Shown: piece by piece, positions 52,597 to 61,997 of the stretch | Numbering within the stretch: position 1 is the first letter of the stretch | Layout: each line of letters starts with the position of its first letter | From: Mucilaginibacter sp. | Lineage (GTDB): Bacteria > Bacteroidota > Bacteroidia > Sphingobacteriales > Sphingobacteriaceae | Assembly (NCBI RefSeq): GCF_028288185.1 | Contig: NZ_JAQBOF010000027.1 | Span: 232,796-296,795, forward strand | Reading direction: 5' to 3' | DNA: 64,000 bases | Translations under genes and position numbers: made by a program | The notes under the pieces: model-generated | What the model saw: only the letters and a program-made list of their open reading frames with translations | Databases searched by the model: none | Told to the model about the DNA's origin: nothing

Positions 52597-54651
52597 ATGG
52601 ATATTAAACGTATACCTTTAATTAACAGAGAAATAAGCTGGTTGTATTTTAACGAGCGCGTTTTACAGGAAGCTGCCGACCCTACAGTACCTTTAATTGA
52701 GCGGATAAGGTTTTTAGCCATATTTTCATCAAACTTGGATGAGTTTTACCGGGTCCGGGTTGCTACATTAAGCCGCCTGACTAATTTAAATGAAAAGTCT
52801 AAAGAGATACTGGGTTATAACCCCAAAAAAGTTCTAAACCAGATAAAAAACCTGGTAGTAAAGCAAGAGCGTAAGTTTAACAATCTATATGAAAATATTA
52901 TAGTTAAGCAACTTGCCGAAGAGAAGATCTTCCTGTTAAATGATAAGCAACTAAATGTTTCTCGTGGTGCGTTTGTTAAAGATTACTTCCGTGAGAAGTT
53001 GTTGGCTACCCTGGTGCCGATTATGCTGGATAATACTACTGTATTACCCGAACTTCGCGATCGCTCTATTTACTTTTTTGTGAAGCTCACTAAAGATATA
53101 AAGAAAACCTACGCGCTGATAGAAATACCCGATAATCTTTCAAGATTTATTGTACTGCCCGAAACCAACAACTTAAAGTTTATAATCCTGCTCGATGATA
53201 TCATCAGGTATAGCCTGGAGGATATCTTCTTCATATTCGAGCATGATACTATTGAGGCTTATTCTATCCAGCTTACCCGCGATGCTGAGCTTGACCTTGA
53301 TAAAGAGGTGAGTGGAAAGTTTATCGACTCACTATCTAAAAGCCTGCAAAAGCGTAAAAAGGGTAAACCTATGCGTTTGTTGTATGATTCGGAAATGCCG
53401 CATGATATGCTAAAATACGTGGTAAGTAAAATGAATCTGCATGGCGAAAGTTTGATACCGGGTAATCGTTATCATAACTTTAAAAATTTCATTTCTTTCC
53501 CCAATGTGGGTAGGCCCGAGCTGGAATATGTAAAGTATCCAACTTTGCCGGTTAATGGTCTTTCATTTGATAAAAGTTTGATGGCTATGATAGCTAAACA
53601 GGATTACCTGATCAGCACACCGTATCAAACTTATGATTACGTAATTCACTTTTTGCGCGAAGCTGCTATTGATCCTAAGGTAAAAGAGATAAGTATAGCA
53701 GTGTATCGCCTTGCGGAAAATTCGCGAATAATGCATGCGTTAATAAATGCGGCTAAAAACGGTAAAAAGGTAAACTGCCTGGTGGAACTAAGGGCCCGTT
53801 TTGATGAACAGAACAATATTGCCTGGAGCCGTAGGTTAGAGGAAGAGGGCGTTAATGTTATTTATGGTATTGATGGCTATAAGGTACACTCTAAAATATG
53901 CCTGGTAAGCCGTACCGAGAAAGATAAGCTTGTTTATTACGCGTGTTTATCTACCGGAAATTATAATGAGAAAACGGCCAGGTTATACGCTGACCACACC
54001 CTGCTAACCGCTAGTAAAAAGTTAACCGGCGATTTGGTGACTGTTTTTAAAGCCATTAACAAAGGGTTATTACCTAAAGGACTAAAGCATTTAATAGTAT
54101 CGCCAATTGACTCGCGCCCGGCAATTTATAAGCTGATAGATACTGAGATAAAGAACGCGAAAGCCCAAAAGTCGGCTTACATGATCTTTAAAATGAACAG
54201 CCTGGCCGATGAGCAGTTAATCATAAAGTTATACCAGGCAAGTAACGCAGGTGTGAAAATTCAAATGATTATCAGGGGGATGTGCTGTTTGGTACCGGGT
54301 ATAAAGGGATACAGCGAAAATATAGAAGTGGTAAGTATAGTTGATAAATACCTGGAGCACGCCAGGGTACATATTTACTGCAATGGGGGCGATGAGTTGA
54401 TGTATTTAACCTCGGCCGATTTTATGTCGCGTAATATTGATACCAGGGTTGAGGTTGGTTTCCCGATATATGATAAGAAGATAAAAAAAGAGATACGGGA
54501 TATTATTGATATACAGTTAAGTGATAATACCAAATCGCGCGAGATCAATAACCAAAACACCAATAAATACCACAAAACCAAATCAGAGCTGCCGGTAAGG
54601 GCGCAAATAGATATTTACAACTACCTGAAAAATAAAAACAAAACAAATTGA
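52597..54651 (+). CDS. ppk1: polyphosphate kinase 1
   Basis: A 684-residue enzyme that makes inorganic polyphosphate from ATP. It begins with the typical IPLINREISWLYFNERVLQEA, has FSSNLDEFYRVRVATL near residue 50, the two phospholipase-D-like catalytic domains with the phospho-accepting histidine in GYKVHSKICLVSR (about residue 432) and LEHARVHIYC near 587. The C-terminal 40 residues are variable and basic. The length is typical. Its stop overlaps the start of the exopolyphosphatase gene by four bases, forming a polyphosphate cycle operon. Confidence 0.95.
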   Translation: MDIKRIPLINREISWLYFNERVLQEAADPTVPLIERIRFLAIFSSNLDEFYRVRVATLSRLTNLNEKSKEILGYNPKKVLNQIKNLVVKQERKFNNLYENIIVKQLAEEKIFLLNDKQLNVSRGAFVKDYFREKLLATLVPIMLDNTTVLPELRDRSIYFFVKLTKDIKKTYALIEIPDNLSRFIVLPETNNLKFIILLDDIIRYSLEDIFFIFEHDTIEAYSIQLTRDAELDLDKEVSGKFIDSLSKSLQKRKKGKPMRLLYDSEMPHDMLKYVVSKMNLHGESLIPGNRYHNFKNFISFPNVGRPELEYVKYPTLPVNGLSFDKSLMAMIAKQDYLISTPYQTYDYVIHFLREAAIDPKVKEISIAVYRLAENSRIMHALINAAKNGKKVNCLVELRARFDEQNNIAWSRRLEEEGVNVIYGIDGYKVHSKICLVSRTEKDKLVYYACLSTGNYNEKTARLYADHTLLTASKKLTGDLVTVFKAINKGLLPKGLKHLIVSPIDSRPAIYKLIDTEIKNAKAQKSAYMIFKMNSLADEQLIIKLYQASNAGVKIQMIIRGMCCLVPGIKGYSENIEVVSIVDKYLEHARVHIYCNGGDELMYLTSADFMSRNIDTRVEVGFPIYDKKIKKEIRDIIDIQLSDNTKSREINNQNTNKYHKTKSELPVRAQIDIYNYLKNKNKTN

Positions 54652-55541
54652 GATACGGAGCAATAGATATAGGATCAAACGCGGTAAGGTTACTAATTGC
54701 CGATATTAAAGAAAATGACGGAACGGTTTCTTTTAAAAAGAATACGCTCATCAGGGTTCCGCTGCGTTTGGGTGATGATGCTTTTTTAAATCACCATATC
54801 TCGGAAAAAAAAGCTACAGATTTGGTTAAAACCATGCTCGCTTTCCGTAATCTGATGGATGTGTACAAAGTTGGCGAGTACATGGCTTGCGCTACATCGG
54901 CCATGCGCGAAGCAAAGAATGGGAGCGATGTTGTTAAGCAGATAAAAGACGAAGCCAATATAAATTTAGAAATAGTACATGGGCAGCTTGAGGCTAAGAT
55001 CATCTACGCCAGTCATGCCGAGCAAAATATAGATAAAACTAAAACCTACTTATACATTGATGTTGGCGGTGGTAGCACCGAACTTTCTTTATTCTCATCG
55101 GGTGAGTTAATTGCTTCTAAATCATTCAATATCGGTACTATCCGGATATTGGATAACCAGGATACCGAAGAGTCATGGAGCTCAATGAAAGAATTTATCC
55201 GAGAGCATACCCGCCCTTTTAAAGGTGTATTTGGTATTGGTACCGGTGGTAACATTAATAAGCTTTATAAGCTATCCGAAGAAAAAAATAATTCACCTAT
55301 GACATTTGGTAAGCTAAAATCGCTTTATGATTACCTGGATTCGTTTTCGTTAAAAGATCGTATTAATGTGTTGGGATTGAATCAGGATAGGGCAGATGTT
55401 ATCATCCCCGCCTGCGAAATTTATTTATCTGTGATGAAATGGGCGGGCATAAAAAACATCTATGTACCTACCGTTGGTATGGTTGATGGTATTATCCAAA
55501 CTTTGATAGATGAAAATTATATGAAAAACGTGTTAAAATAA
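54648..55541 (+). CDS. ppx: Ppx/GppA-family exopolyphosphatase
   Basis: A 297-residue ASKHA-fold phosphatase. The N-terminus MRYGAIDIGSNAVRLLIADI is the first phosphate-binding loop; later YLYIDVGGGSTELSLFSSGE and VFGIGTGGNINKL complete the site. It removes phosphates from polyphosphate or pppGpp. The start is a TTG inside the ppk1 stop (TTGA overlap); no ATG fits, and the conserved start shows TTG is right. The shorter length, without the C-terminal HD-like domain, is normal for this Bacteroidota subgroup. Confidence 0.93.
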   Translation: MRYGAIDIGSNAVRLLIADIKENDGTVSFKKNTLIRVPLRLGDDAFLNHHISEKKATDLVKTMLAFRNLMDVYKVGEYMACATSAMREAKNGSDVVKQIKDEANINLEIVHGQLEAKIIYASHAEQNIDKTKTYLYIDVGGGSTELSLFSSGELIASKSFNIGTIRILDNQDTEESWSSMKEFIREHTRPFKGVFGIGTGGNINKLYKLSEEKNNSPMTFGKLKSLYDYLDSFSLKDRINVLGLNQDRADVIIPACEIYLSVMKWAGIKNIYVPTVGMVDGIIQTLIDENYMKNVLK

Positions 55542-55585
55542 TTTCAATTAATTGTTTAATAATTAAAAAAGTGTTACTACATTTG

Positions 55586-55657
55586 TAATGCCCTCTCAAA
55601 GGGCATGTTTTTCATAGGTAGATGTAGGGTCGGGTACTTGTATTCGACCCTTTTTTG
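55586..55657 (+). terminator. tandem terminators after ppx
   Basis: First hairpin ATGCCCT/AGGGCAT (55588-55606) followed by GTTTTT. Second hairpin GGGTCG/CGACCC (55627-55650) followed by TTTTTT. Together they should stop ppk1-ppx transcription. Confidence 0.85.
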
Positions 55658-55669
55658 TGCCCGTAACCC

Positions 55670-55863
55670 GCCCCCTCTAAATCTCCCCCGGTAGGGGAGA
55701 CTTTCAAAATTTATTTCAATAAGACTTATCCTAGCTAAATTCAGGTTAACTTTGTTGTGGAATTGTTTAACATAATCATTATAATCTCCCCTAGCGGGGG
55801 AGATTATTCACAAGGTGTTGGTTTCTTATGGTGTTCATGAGGGCTACGCCGTTTAGAGGGGGC
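55670..55863. mobile_element. 194-bp MITE- or REP-like element with 12-bp terminal inverted repeats
   Basis: Starts GCCCCCTCTAAA (55670-55681) and ends TTTAGAGGGGGC (55852-55863), perfect inverted ends. Two internal hairpins: TCTCCCC/GGGGAGA (55682-55700) and an 11-bp ATAATCTCCCC/GGGGAGATTAT (55781-55807). No coding capacity and no transposase. The right end stops 3 bases before the ubiX ATG. No clear target duplication was seen. Confidence 0.7.
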
Positions 55864-55866
55864 TAA

Positions 55867-56430
55867 ATGAAGAAAAAAATTGTAATTGCTATTACCGGTG
55901 CCAGTGGTTCTATATATGCTAAGCTGTTATTGGATCGTTTACAACACTTGAATAGTCAAGTTCAGGAGATTGCAATTGTAATGTCTGATAACGCAAAGCA
56001 GGTATGGAAATTTGAGCTGGATAATGATGATTATACTAAACTGCCTTTTAAATTCTACGCCAAAAATGATTTTATGGCTCCCTTTGCATCAGGATCGGCA
56101 AAGTTTGATACCATGGTAATTATACCCTGCTCCATGGGGACGCTGGGCCGTATAGCCGGCGGGATATCTGACGACCTGGTAAGCCGTGCCGCAGATGTTA
56201 TCTTAAAAGAACGCCGCAAATTAATACTGGTAGCCCGTGATACGCCGTTAAATTTGATCCATATCCGCAATATGGCAACGGTAACCGAAGCAGGAGGAAT
56301 TATCTGCCCGGCAGTGCCATCGTTTTATAACAAACCACAAACTGTTGAAGAAGTAGCCTTAACGGTAGTAAACCGGGTGATCGATTTGATTGGATTGGAT
56401 AATGATAGTTATCGTTGGGGCGAGGAATAA
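55867..56430 (+). CDS. ubiX: UbiX-family flavin prenyltransferase
   Basis: A 187-residue flavoprotein that attaches a dimethylallyl group to FMN, giving prenylated FMN for UbiD-type decarboxylases. Seen: IVIAITGASGSIYAKLLLDRL, IPCSMGTLGRIAGGISDDLVSRAADVILKERRKLILV, RDTPLNLIHIRNM and MATVTEAGGIICPAVPSFY. Length and order are standard. Its start codon lies 3 bases after a repeat element, so its promoter or leader must lie inside the repeat or beyond it. No UbiD gene is nearby. Confidence 0.93.
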   Translation: MKKKIVIAITGASGSIYAKLLLDRLQHLNSQVQEIAIVMSDNAKQVWKFELDNDDYTKLPFKFYAKNDFMAPFASGSAKFDTMVIIPCSMGTLGRIAGGISDDLVSRAADVILKERRKLILVARDTPLNLIHIRNMATVTEAGGIICPAVPSFYNKPQTVEEVALTVVNRVIDLIGLDNDSYRWGEE

Positions 56431-56497
56431 GGAATAATAAGTGAATGAGTGAATAAGGTTACTCTGGGATTTCTGATTATTCTTAATCATGGTAATC

Positions 56498-57292
56498 CTA
56501 AAACCGTGGTTCAGAATTTATTACCCCCTGCGCAAAATCACCCGTCCTTGCAAATTCATAACCCTTTGATTGCGCCCACACAATAAAACTCTTTATCCTT
56601 TTCACAAAAGCATCGCCCGAATTTTTAGATACATAATTAGGGAAACCAAATCGTTCCGGCTGTTTCAGGTCAGTAAATTCCCAGGGATGGAAGTATAGGT
56701 TCAAATAACCATCCTTACGATGTGCCGCCGCGGCCATCCATTTGATGATGGATAGTGATACATTATGAAACGTCAACCAAAACAAAGGGAACCTCACCAA
56801 TGGCGATACTGATGCCGGTATCTGTAAAACATTATGGTCAAAGAACCAGGCGCGAGGCTTTTTTAGATGGTTATATCGGCCCGGTATGAAAGTAGGGTTG
56901 AGGGATGAGTTATAAACATAACCTGCTTTTTGTATTTCAGTTTCATCAACCGGCATCATTCGCGCCATACGGAAACCGGTTACCGGTGTGTCTGCTATTT
57001 CTTCCAGCTTAGCTTTAGACTGTGCCAGGTGCTCCACCTTAAAATCAGAATGATAATAGCCGTGCGATGCTATTTCGTGGCCATCGCTAACTATTTTGGT
57101 TATAATATCAGGCTTATTAATGGCGTAATTGGCCGTGCAGAAAAAGGTGGCTTTTATCCCGGTGGTTTTTAGCAGATCAAGTATTAAAAGCGTGCCGGTA
57201 GTTGATATGGCTAATTGATCTTCAAAGGATATGGTTTTGCCATATTCCATGGGCATATCAAACTCCTCAACATCAAACCCCAGCAGAATCAT
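56498..57292 (-). CDS. polysaccharide deacetylase family protein
   Basis: A 264-residue NodB-homology protein. It starts ILLGFDVEEFDMPMEYGK, giving the catalytic Asp-Asp/Glu position, and has ATFFCTANYA, HEIASHGYYHSDF (metal-binding His-x3-His) and LNLYFHPWEFTDL. Such enzymes remove N-acetyl groups from a glycan or lipid-linked sugar. Its first bases overlap the end of the GT2 gene by 20 bases. With the GT2 and GT87 genes upstream it forms an operon for a surface glycan or glycolipid. Confidence 0.88.
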   Translation of the reverse strand: MILLGFDVEEFDMPMEYGKTISFEDQLAISTTGTLLILDLLKTTGIKATFFCTANYAINKPDIITKIVSDGHEIASHGYYHSDFKVEHLAQSKAKLEEIADTPVTGFRMARMMPVDETEIQKAGYVYNSSLNPTFIPGRYNHLKKPRAWFFDHNVLQIPASVSPLVRFPLFWLTFHNVSLSIIKWMAAAAHRKDGYLNLYFHPWEFTDLKQPERFGFPNYVSKNSGDAFVKRIKSFIVWAQSKGYEFARTGDFAQGVINSEPRF

Positions 57293-58232
57293 TTTTATCT
57301 TTTAACAAATTGGTTGAACGGATGATATAATTAGGGCGGTGTTTGGTTTGCAAGAATATCTTACCTAAATAAGAGCCTATAATACCCAATACCAGCAGCT
57401 GTAAGCCACCAAAAAACGCCACCGTAGCAATTAATGACGCCCAGCCCGAAAGCGCATCATAGCCATAAAAATAGCTTATAAATATGTATGGGATATATAA
57501 CAAGGCAGATACCGAGAAGAATAGGCCCAATCCTGTAGCTATATACAACGGCCTTACACTAAATGCCATTATACTACCTACCGCCAGTTTAACCAGCTTA
57601 AAGAAAGAGTAACTGGCTTCGCCGGTATGGCGGGCGGCAGGGGCATAGGGGATACCTATCTGTAAAAAGCCAACCCACTTAACCATCCCGCGGAAAAATA
57701 TCTCGTATTCGTCTATTTGCTTTAATTCTTTAACTACTTTTTCATCCAGTAGCCTAAAGTCGGATATACCGTTTTCTAAGGTGATATCTGATATCGCATT
57801 AATAAATTTATAAAATAATTTTGATGCAAACTTTTGGAAACCACTAACATGTGGGTTTGCATCTTCGCGATAAGTATAAATAATATCATAACCATCCTCC
57901 CAGTACTTTAACATTTGCGGTAATAGGTGAGGGGGATGTTGCAAATCGGCATCCATGGTGATAATGGCATCGCCTTTGGCCATGTCAATACCGGCTTTAA
58001 GGGCGTAATCTTTACCGAAGTTTTTTGATAGTTCTATGTAGAAAACGTTAGGGTGCAGAACAGCCTGTTGCTTAATTTCGTTTAACGTGTTGTCCGTGCT
58101 GCCATCGTTTACAAATATGTATTCGTAATCATAAGCAGTTTCGGCTAAGGATTTATTTAGTTCAGCAATAAGGTGACTGATATTTTTCTCCTCGTTATAA
58201 GCCGGAATTATAATTGATAGTTTCTTTTTCAT
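57273..58232 (-). CDS. GT2 polyprenyl-phosphate glycosyltransferase (GtrB type)
   Basis: A 319-residue enzyme. The GT-A catalytic domain (residues 1-230) has SIIIPAYNEEKNISHLI, VNDGSTDNTLNEI, TMDADLQHPP (DxD-like metal site), and DFRLLDEKVV; two C-terminal membrane helices (about 240-265 and 270-295) follow. This is the DPM1/GtrB layout, transferring a sugar from a nucleotide donor to undecaprenyl phosphate. It sits between GT87 (4-base overlap) and the deacetylase (20-base overlap). Confidence 0.9.
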   Translation of the reverse strand: MKKKLSIIIPAYNEEKNISHLIAELNKSLAETAYDYEYIFVNDGSTDNTLNEIKQQAVLHPNVFYIELSKNFGKDYALKAGIDMAKGDAIITMDADLQHPPHLLPQMLKYWEDGYDIIYTYREDANPHVSGFQKFASKLFYKFINAISDITLENGISDFRLLDEKVVKELKQIDEYEIFFRGMVKWVGFLQIGIPYAPAARHTGEASYSFFKLVKLAVGSIMAFSVRPLYIATGLGLFFSVSALLYIPYIFISYFYGYDALSGWASLIATVAFFGGLQLLVLGIIGSYLGKIFLQTKHRPNYIIRSTNLLKDKNDSAGV

Positions 58233-59404
58233 GCCGCTACTGCAATTATATCCTTATTTGTGAATTTCCTGAACAATGTTTCGTAAATAATTTTGAGCCA
58301 TATTAAGAAGCAAGGTAGCGCTTTTAAGGCATAAGGGTCAACATAATGATCTTTCAAATATCTCGGGAAAAGATCAGACGGTGAAAGACTGGTTAATATC
58401 AGCGCGAATATCAACAAGGCTATATCCAATGCGGATACTGGTCTTTCGCCATTTATATACCATAACGCCACGCCTACAAAAGCAATGATATAAGTTGGCG
58501 ACTCTGATCCGGTACTAAATATCACCGGGAAAATTAAGGTAGATGCTACAATTAGCAACTGGTAATTTAAATTACTGAATAGTTTGATCCTTAAATAAGA
58601 TAACCCGAAAAGCACTATGCCCGGTAATAACACAACCAGGTTTGATAAATGCGGAAAAGCAATCTTCCTGACCATACCCATAACAGATACATCCTCGCGG
58701 GTTGATGCGATATTGAACTTGTTTTTGCTTATCAAATCTGCATACCAATCGTGGTAGGTTTGGATAATAAACGCCGGCGACGAGATCAGCATCGGCAAAA
58801 CAAATAACACTGCCGACCAAAATATAAACGAGCCAATCAGCTTCAATTTATTGTTAGAGAAGAAGAAGAAAGCCAATCCAACAATACCATACAGTTTTAT
58901 AAATGTGCCTAACGCTATCATCAGCGCAGCCCAAAAATCCTTCTCGTTTTTGATGAAAATAAAGCTGAATAATATTAGCGCCGCAATAAGTGGGTTTATT
59001 TGCACATTAGCTGCGGATGTCATTAGCTCATGCGCGCAAAGCAATACAATAAGCAGGTAATGATTTTGTTTAATTGGTAATTGCTGTATGGCAAATAACA
59101 ACAGCCACGCTGTAAACATTACCCATAATATCACACCCAGTGCATCGGGCATTAAGGCAAATGGAGCTATGATGTAAGCAAATATTGGCCCGTAATGGTT
59201 CAGATCAAAATAATGCGCCGGATCATGTATGTATAAATTTTGCTGATTTATAACATGATAAAAGTTATACTTATACACAAAGTAATTGTTGTGTATATGG
59301 CTATGGCCCAAAACAACGCTTTTACCAACTGCAAACAAGCTTAAACCAAACCATATAGTAATTACAAAAGGTTTACTTGTGAAAAATTTAGCAAGTTTAT
59401 GCAT
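58229..59404 (-). CDS. GT87-type (DUF2029) membrane glycosyltransferase
   Basis: A 391-residue polytopic protein with about ten hydrophobic helices. It has an acidic periplasmic loop with YIHDPAHYFDLNHYGPIFAYIIAPF after the first helix, the family site with Asp, and LGTFIKLYGIVGLAFFFF later. GT87 enzymes use polyprenyl-phosphate sugars, such as those made by the GT2 gene immediately downstream, to add sugars on the outer side. It is the first gene of the three-gene glycan operon. Confidence 0.85.
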   Translation of the reverse strand: MHKLAKFFTSKPFVITIWFGLSLFAVGKSVVLGHSHIHNNYFVYKYNFYHVINQQNLYIHDPAHYFDLNHYGPIFAYIIAPFALMPDALGVILWVMFTAWLLLFAIQQLPIKQNHYLLIVLLCAHELMTSAANVQINPLIAALILFSFIFIKNEKDFWAALMIALGTFIKLYGIVGLAFFFFSNNKLKLIGSFIFWSAVLFVLPMLISSPAFIIQTYHDWYADLISKNKFNIASTREDVSVMGMVRKIAFPHLSNLVVLLPGIVLFGLSYLRIKLFSNLNYQLLIVASTLIFPVIFSTGSESPTYIIAFVGVALWYINGERPVSALDIALLIFALILTSLSPSDLFPRYLKDHYVDPYALKALPCFLIWLKIIYETLFRKFTNKDIIAVAA

Positions 59405-59473
59405 TAAATGGGTGTATTTGGGTCGCCAAAAATAGGTAAAAAAACCAAAAGAATACCAACCTCACTACTCACC

Positions 59474-59548
59474 TTGTCATTTCGAATGATAGGAGAAAAC
59501 TATACACGCGTAAGTAGCAATGTATAGATTTCTTATTCGAAATGACAG
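59474..59548. repeat. palindromic repeat element with 12-bp outer and 7-bp inner arms
   Basis: TGTCATTTCGAA (59475-59486) and TTCGAAATGACA (59536-59547) are perfect inverted arms; inside, CTATACA and TGTATAG form a second stem. This ~73-bp palindrome is of the kind commonly dispersed in Sphingobacteriaceae genomes. It lies between GT87 and the hom terminator. Confidence 0.7.
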
Positions 59549-59556
59549 AATGGGTA

Positions 59557-59592
59557 AACAAAAAAGGGCTCTGTATACACAGAACCCTTTTA
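59557..59592 (-). terminator. terminator of the metX-hom operon
   Basis: On the minus strand AAAAGGGTTCTGT pairs with ACAGAGCCCTTTT around a short loop and is followed by T residues, 27 bases after the hom stop codon. Confidence 0.85.
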
Positions 59593-59618
59593 CAACATAA
59601 CTACTGAAAATTATATTG

Positions 59619-60836
59619 TTACTTTTTTGCCGGAGCTAAACTGACCCCTGTTAACTGATCGGCGAAAGCGATAAACGCTTTGTCTGAATATATACGCGAT
59701 TGGTTATCTATTAGTTTTTGCAGGTTAACTTTCCCGATAACATACTTATAACTACCTGAGTAATAACTCTCTTTTATATTTATAAAATCAAGCAGTTTAA
59801 CCAATTCTTCATCGTCATAACGCAGGTAGATATTCAATTCAATATCATTTGTAAAATTAAGCCCTTTACTGCCTTTGGTTTTTTTGTATTCGTATTGATA
59901 ATCATAACGCAATGCAGCTATATCAGACAATACCGCCGAACCTGTAGGGTGCCCACCGGCGCCCTTACCAAAAAAGAATTGCTGATCGGCAAATGCGGCT
60001 TGTACGGTTACACCATTATACTCGTACTCTACATTATATAAAAACTCCGTTTCGGTAACAAATTTTGGTAATACAAACAGGGTTACATGTTTATCATCCA
60101 GTTCTTTAGCAACGGGCACCAGCTTTATTTTAATGTTTTTTTCCTTTGCGTATTGTATGTCGCTGGCTGCTAAGTTTTGTATGCCGAAGTTAAACACCCT
60201 TTCAGGATCTATTACTACGCCATAAGCATGCGCGGCAGCTATAATCAGCTTGTATTTGGCATCATAACCACCTACGTCCATAATGGGGTCAGTTTCGGCA
60301 AAGCCAAGGTCCTGGGCTTGTTTTAGGGCTGTATCATAATCCATGTTCTCTAAAAAACCTTTCGACAGGATATAATTAGATGAACCGTTGAAAATACCAC
60401 TTATAGAATGCAGCAATTCATTATCATAATACTCTTCCAAATTACGGATGATAGGGATACTGCCACAAACTGCACCTTCGTACAATAAAGAAGTGCCATA
60501 TTCATGCTGTAAGGCTATTAACTCTTCCAGGTGAAGAGCGATCATTTTCTTACTGGCCGATACCACGTTTTTACCCGTTTTTAAAGCCGTAGACACAATA
60601 TCAAAAGCGGCTTCGGTATCGTTTATCAGTTCAATAATGGTATTGATCTCGGGGTTATTTAATAGCTCGTTCTTATCAGTAGTAAAATAATGGGCCGGTA
60701 AAGAGCGCTCTTTGTCAGCGTTTTTAATAGCTATTTTTTTTATCTCAATGTTTAGGTTTTTGGTTCTTACGATATCGTATAATCCCTGGCCGACAACTCC
60801 GAAGCCAAACAGGCCGATATTTAATTTTTTGCTCAT
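59619..60836 (-). CDS. hom: homoserine dehydrogenase
   Basis: A 405-residue NAD(P)-dependent enzyme that makes homoserine from aspartate semialdehyde. Seen: IGLFGFGVVGQGLYDIV (Rossmann), VVSASKKMIALHLEEL, GAVCGSIPIIRNLEEYYDN, ISGIFNGSSNYIL, and QDLGFAETDPIMDVGGYDAKYKLIIAA, with the catalytic Lys and the substrate-binding Asp and Glu. It has no fused aspartokinase and no clear ACT domain. It overlaps the metX stop by one base (TAATG), so both respond to the upstream S-box riboswitch. Confidence 0.93.
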   Translation of the reverse strand: MSKKLNIGLFGFGVVGQGLYDIVRTKNLNIEIKKIAIKNADKERSLPAHYFTTDKNELLNNPEINTIIELINDTEAAFDIVSTALKTGKNVVSASKKMIALHLEELIALQHEYGTSLLYEGAVCGSIPIIRNLEEYYDNELLHSISGIFNGSSNYILSKGFLENMDYDTALKQAQDLGFAETDPIMDVGGYDAKYKLIIAAAHAYGVVIDPERVFNFGIQNLAASDIQYAKEKNIKIKLVPVAKELDDKHVTLFVLPKFVTETEFLYNVEYEYNGVTVQAAFADQQFFFGKGAGGHPTGSAVLSDIAALRYDYQYEYKKTKGSKGLNFTNDIELNIYLRYDDEELVKLLDFINIKESYYSGSYKYVIGKVNLQKLIDNQSRIYSDKAFIAFADQLTGVSLAPAKK

Positions 60837-61891
60837 TATGCTATTTGTTGTAATTGGATGATCTTTCCTTTTACGTCTGTTTTAAAAAATGATGTAATAA
60901 TATTAGTTAATGCTTCAGTTTCAATTAAAAAACCATCATGGCCGTAGTACGACTCAAATTCGGCAAAGGCGGCTTCGGGTATATGCCTGAACAAGTATTG
61001 CTGTTCTTCGATAGGAAATAACAGATCTGATTTTATACCTATAACCAGCGTACGGGCTTTAATTACGCTAAGCGCTTTCTCTATACTTTCACGATTACGG
61101 CCCACGTTATGCGAGTCCATAGATTTGGTTAAATACCAATAGCTGTAGGCATTAAAACGTGCCACCAGTTTATCACCCTGGTAATTTTGGTAGCCAGATG
61201 CTTTATAATTGTCGGTAACGTTGTCATTATCTTCCTGCTGGCTAATACCGTAAGTTTTATAACCACGGTAGGATAGAAGCGCCATGCTGCGGGCGGCTTT
61301 TAAGCCTTTTGCACCGCCATCAGGACTATTCGTATCAAAAGTATCATCGGCAGCAATGGCCAAACGTTGCGACTCGTTAAACGCTATACCCCACGGAGAA
61401 TGTTTCGCGTTCGAGGCGATCAATATCAGGTTCTTTATAAAATCAGGGTCAATAATGGCCCACTCAACAGCTTGCTGGCCGCCTAATGATCCACCAATTA
61501 AGGCATAAATACTATCTACTCCAATATGTTTGGCTAATAATTGCTGCGCCTTAACCATATCCCTAACCGTAACCTGTGGGAACGATAGGTAATAAGGCTG
61601 ACCTGTTGCCGGATTAATAGTTAACGGCCCGCTTGAGCCATAAGCCGAACCCAGCATATTAACACATACAATAAAGTGGTCTCGCGGATTAAAATAATCA
61701 TTCGTGCCAAACAGTCCTTTCCACCAATCTAATACATCAGAGTTAGCGGTAAAGGCATGGCATACCCATACTACGTTATCCTTTGCTTTATTCAGGGTGC
61801 CGTAAGTATGATAACCTAACTCCAGTTCGGGTAGCATATAGCCCGACTCCAGTTGGAAAGGTTGATGATATTTATATAATTGTGTATTCAT
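60836..61891 (-). CDS. metX: homoserine O-acetyltransferase
   Basis: A 351-residue alpha/beta-hydrolase fold enzyme that acetylates homoserine in methionine synthesis. Seen: LPELELGYHTYGTL, VCHAFTANSDVLDWW, the nucleophile elbow LIGGSLGGQQAVEW, VIGIKSDLLFP (catalytic Asp) and SYYGHDGFLIE (catalytic His). The start is placed at 61891 (MNTQLYKYHQPF), not at 62026, because the extra 45 residues have no similarity and lie in the leader downstream of the riboswitch. It is first in the metX-hom operon. Confidence 0.93.
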   Translation of the reverse strand: MNTQLYKYHQPFQLESGYMLPELELGYHTYGTLNKAKDNVVWVCHAFTANSDVLDWWKGLFGTNDYFNPRDHFIVCVNMLGSAYGSSGPLTINPATGQPYYLSFPQVTVRDMVKAQQLLAKHIGVDSIYALIGGSLGGQQAVEWAIIDPDFIKNLILIASNAKHSPWGIAFNESQRLAIAADDTFDTNSPDGGAKGLKAARSMALLSYRGYKTYGISQQEDNDNVTDNYKASGYQNYQGDKLVARFNAYSYWYLTKSMDSHNVGRNRESIEKALSVIKARTLVIGIKSDLLFPIEEQQYLFRHIPEAAFAEFESYYGHDGFLIETEALTNIITSFFKTDVKGKIIQLQQIA

Positions 61892-61997
61892 TTGTGATGC
61901 TTGATGTTTGATTTGCTGTTGAGGTTTAGTAAACGGATAGGTTCCATTTACAGTGTACGTATTTTTCGGAAAGAGAAAAAGGAAACGTATTAAACTG

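Noticed and set aside
55670..55863. A regulatory RNA (riboswitch) upstream of ubiX.
   Set aside because: The perfect terminal inverted repeats and G/C palindromes fit a mobile repeat better than any known leader RNA; not excluded completely.
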